Shown piece by piece: positions 4,667 to 5,465 of a stretch of 5,465 nt of DNA; the stretch's first letter is position 1, and each line of letters opens with the position of its first letter. Source of the DNA: Verrucomicrobiota bacterium (GTDB lineage: Bacteria > Verrucomicrobiota > Verrucomicrobiia > Verrucomicrobiales > Verrucomicrobiaceae); contig JAEYUU010000622.1 of the NCBI GenBank assembly GCA_023429545.1, positions 1 to 5,465 of the forward strand. The letters are read 5' to 3'. Under the pieces are notes generated by a model. That model had not been told where the DNA came from and searched no databases. It saw nothing but the letters and a program-made list of their open reading frames with translations. A program made the translations under genes and the position numbers.

Positions 4667-5465
4667 GACCGTCGCCTGGATCTGCGGGATTCTGGAGCAG
4701 GCTCCACGATGGGAACAGGGTAGGGGGGGCCTACAAACGGAGGCGGACCTTCGTCCTCCACGGCTTCCGCTTTAGGCGGCATGGGACCTTCGAACGGCGG
4801 TGCAGCTTCACCGGGCGGCCCCGTTGCCGGTACTGGAGTGCCCACGGTATCTGGGGAGGCGGGACTGGAAGGTGAGGGTGTGGTGGTGGCTACGACGGAG
4901 GGTGGAGTCGAGGGTGGCAGCCCTTGGAACTTTTCCCACAGGGAGCGCTCCACTAGCAGGGAGAGGACAACTCCTTGGCGGAGGCCGTAGACGCTAGACT
5001 CATAGTTGCCGCCCAGTTTCAGCTTGGCGACATCTTCCTGACCGGCATCCACCACCACCACGGGAGCCTGGAGCACTGGGGGCATGATGGATTGATAGCC
5101 TACCTTCTTCATGTCCCGCAGGTACCAGGGGAGCGGCCAGCCGTTCTCGCTCTGGATGACCTGCACGGGCATGTTGAGCTTTTCATCCGTGTGCTCCGCC
5201 AGTTCATGGATTTTGCCGGCCAGGGTTACCAGGTTGGGGGAGGTGTGGGAATACACATACGGGTTGTGCATTTCACTGGCCGCGTAGCGGGTCTCATGCT
5301 CAAAGCGGAAGTCCGTCGCCCGGCTGGTTTGCTCGCAGAGATTGTAGATGCCGCCGCCCAGCAGAAGGGCGAGGCCGATCTTGACCAGGGGCACTTCGGT
5401 GAAGACGCGGAAGATAGAGCGCGCTCCCAGCCCCGCCAGCAGCGTCAGCGCGTGCTGTACACTGA
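4663..5465 (-). CDS. Agl23-like membrane protein (TIGR03663-type, GT39-related), C-terminal part only
   Basis: The reading frame stays open to the right edge (it reads ...ALTLLAGLGARSIFRVF... before the GTG at 5394), so the gene starts outside the window and GTG 5394 is not a real start. Residue numbers count from 5394. A last transmembrane helix, VPLVKIGLALLLGGGIYNL (to about 19), precedes a soluble C-terminal domain. This contains NPYVYSHTSPNLVTLA (44-59), PVQVIQSENGWPLPWYLR (76-93) and APVVVV (110-115), and ends in SSVYGLRQGVVLSLLVERSLWEKF. These blocks match, from memory, proteins called flippase activity-associated Agl23, relatives of GT39 polyisoprenyl-phosphate mannosyltransferases. 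Unusually, a proline-rich low-complexity tail (about 159-236) and a basic end (RRSRRRS) follow. The stop overlaps the apbE start. Likely inner-membrane; role in envelope glycosylation is inferred from the family. Confidence 0.82.
   Translation of the reverse strand, partial: SVQHALTLLAGLGARSIFRVFTEVPLVKIGLALLLGGGIYNLCEQTSRATDFRFEHETRYAASEMHNPYVYSHTSPNLVTLAGKIHELAEHTDEKLNMPVQVIQSENGWPLPWYLRDMKKVGYQSIMPPVLQAPVVVVDAGQEDVAKLKLGGNYESSVYGLRQGVVLSLLVERSLWEKFQGLPPSTPPSVVATTTPSPSSPASPDTVGTPVPATGPPGEAAPPFEGPMPPKAEAVEDEGPPPFVGPPYPVPIVEPAPESRRSRRRS
4664..4917 (-). other. Proline-rich low-complexity tail of the Agl23-like protein
   Basis: About 80 codons rich in P, S, T, A, E and G after the conserved domain. 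The related blocks PPFEGPMPP (199-207) and PPFVGPPYP (218-226) suggest internal duplication of a PPF-x-GP unit. It probably forms a disordered linker or binding tail; the basic last residues (SRRSRRRS) are encoded just before the apbE start. Confidence 0.75.

Overview
The window looks like a chromosomal stretch of a GC-rich Gram-negative bacterium. The mix of genes (an Agl23-type membrane glycosyltransferase relative, ApbE, a compact PgeF/YfiH laccase-domain protein and a stand-alone thermolysin-like metallopeptidase), together with weak or absent Shine-Dalgarno sequences and GTG starts, suggests Verrucomicrobiota or a relative. This placement is inference from protein style, not from a marker gene.

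Left part, plus strand (1-2087): the 3' portion of a gluzincin (thermolysin-like) zinc metallopeptidase, open at the left edge; a strong hairpin with a T-run (1381-1416); a small VOC-superfamily protein that starts only a few bases after that hairpin; and a probable 80-residue two-helix membrane protein. Middle part, minus strand (2127-3381): a PgeF/YfiH-type laccase-domain protein, convergent with the small membrane protein, and upstream of it a MarR-family regulator. A perfect 11-bp hairpin (2861-2886) lies between these two minus-strand genes. Region 3382-3817 has no convincing gene. It is AT-rich in its centre and carries several inverted repeats, the best being a 9+3+9 palindrome that could be the MarR operator.

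Right part, minus strand (3818-5465): a two-gene unit read leftwards. The upstream gene is the C-terminal part of an Agl23-like multi-pass membrane protein (TIGR03663-type, GT39-related), open at the right edge and ending in a long proline-rich tail. Its stop codon overlaps the GTG start of an apbE-type FAD:protein FMN transferase gene, so the two are probably translationally coupled. A 10-bp inverted repeat with a 35-nt loop follows apbE.

Apart from the Agl23-ApbE overlap, the genes look like separate functions: proteolysis, small-molecule binding, purine nucleoside/polyphenol chemistry, transcriptional control, and flavinylation with envelope glycosylation. I see no rRNA or tRNA gene, CRISPR array, insertion sequence or phage gene. 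No clear undescribed system is evident. The best leads are the Agl23-ApbE coupling, the palindrome-rich marR upstream region, and the hairpin placed against the VOC start codon.
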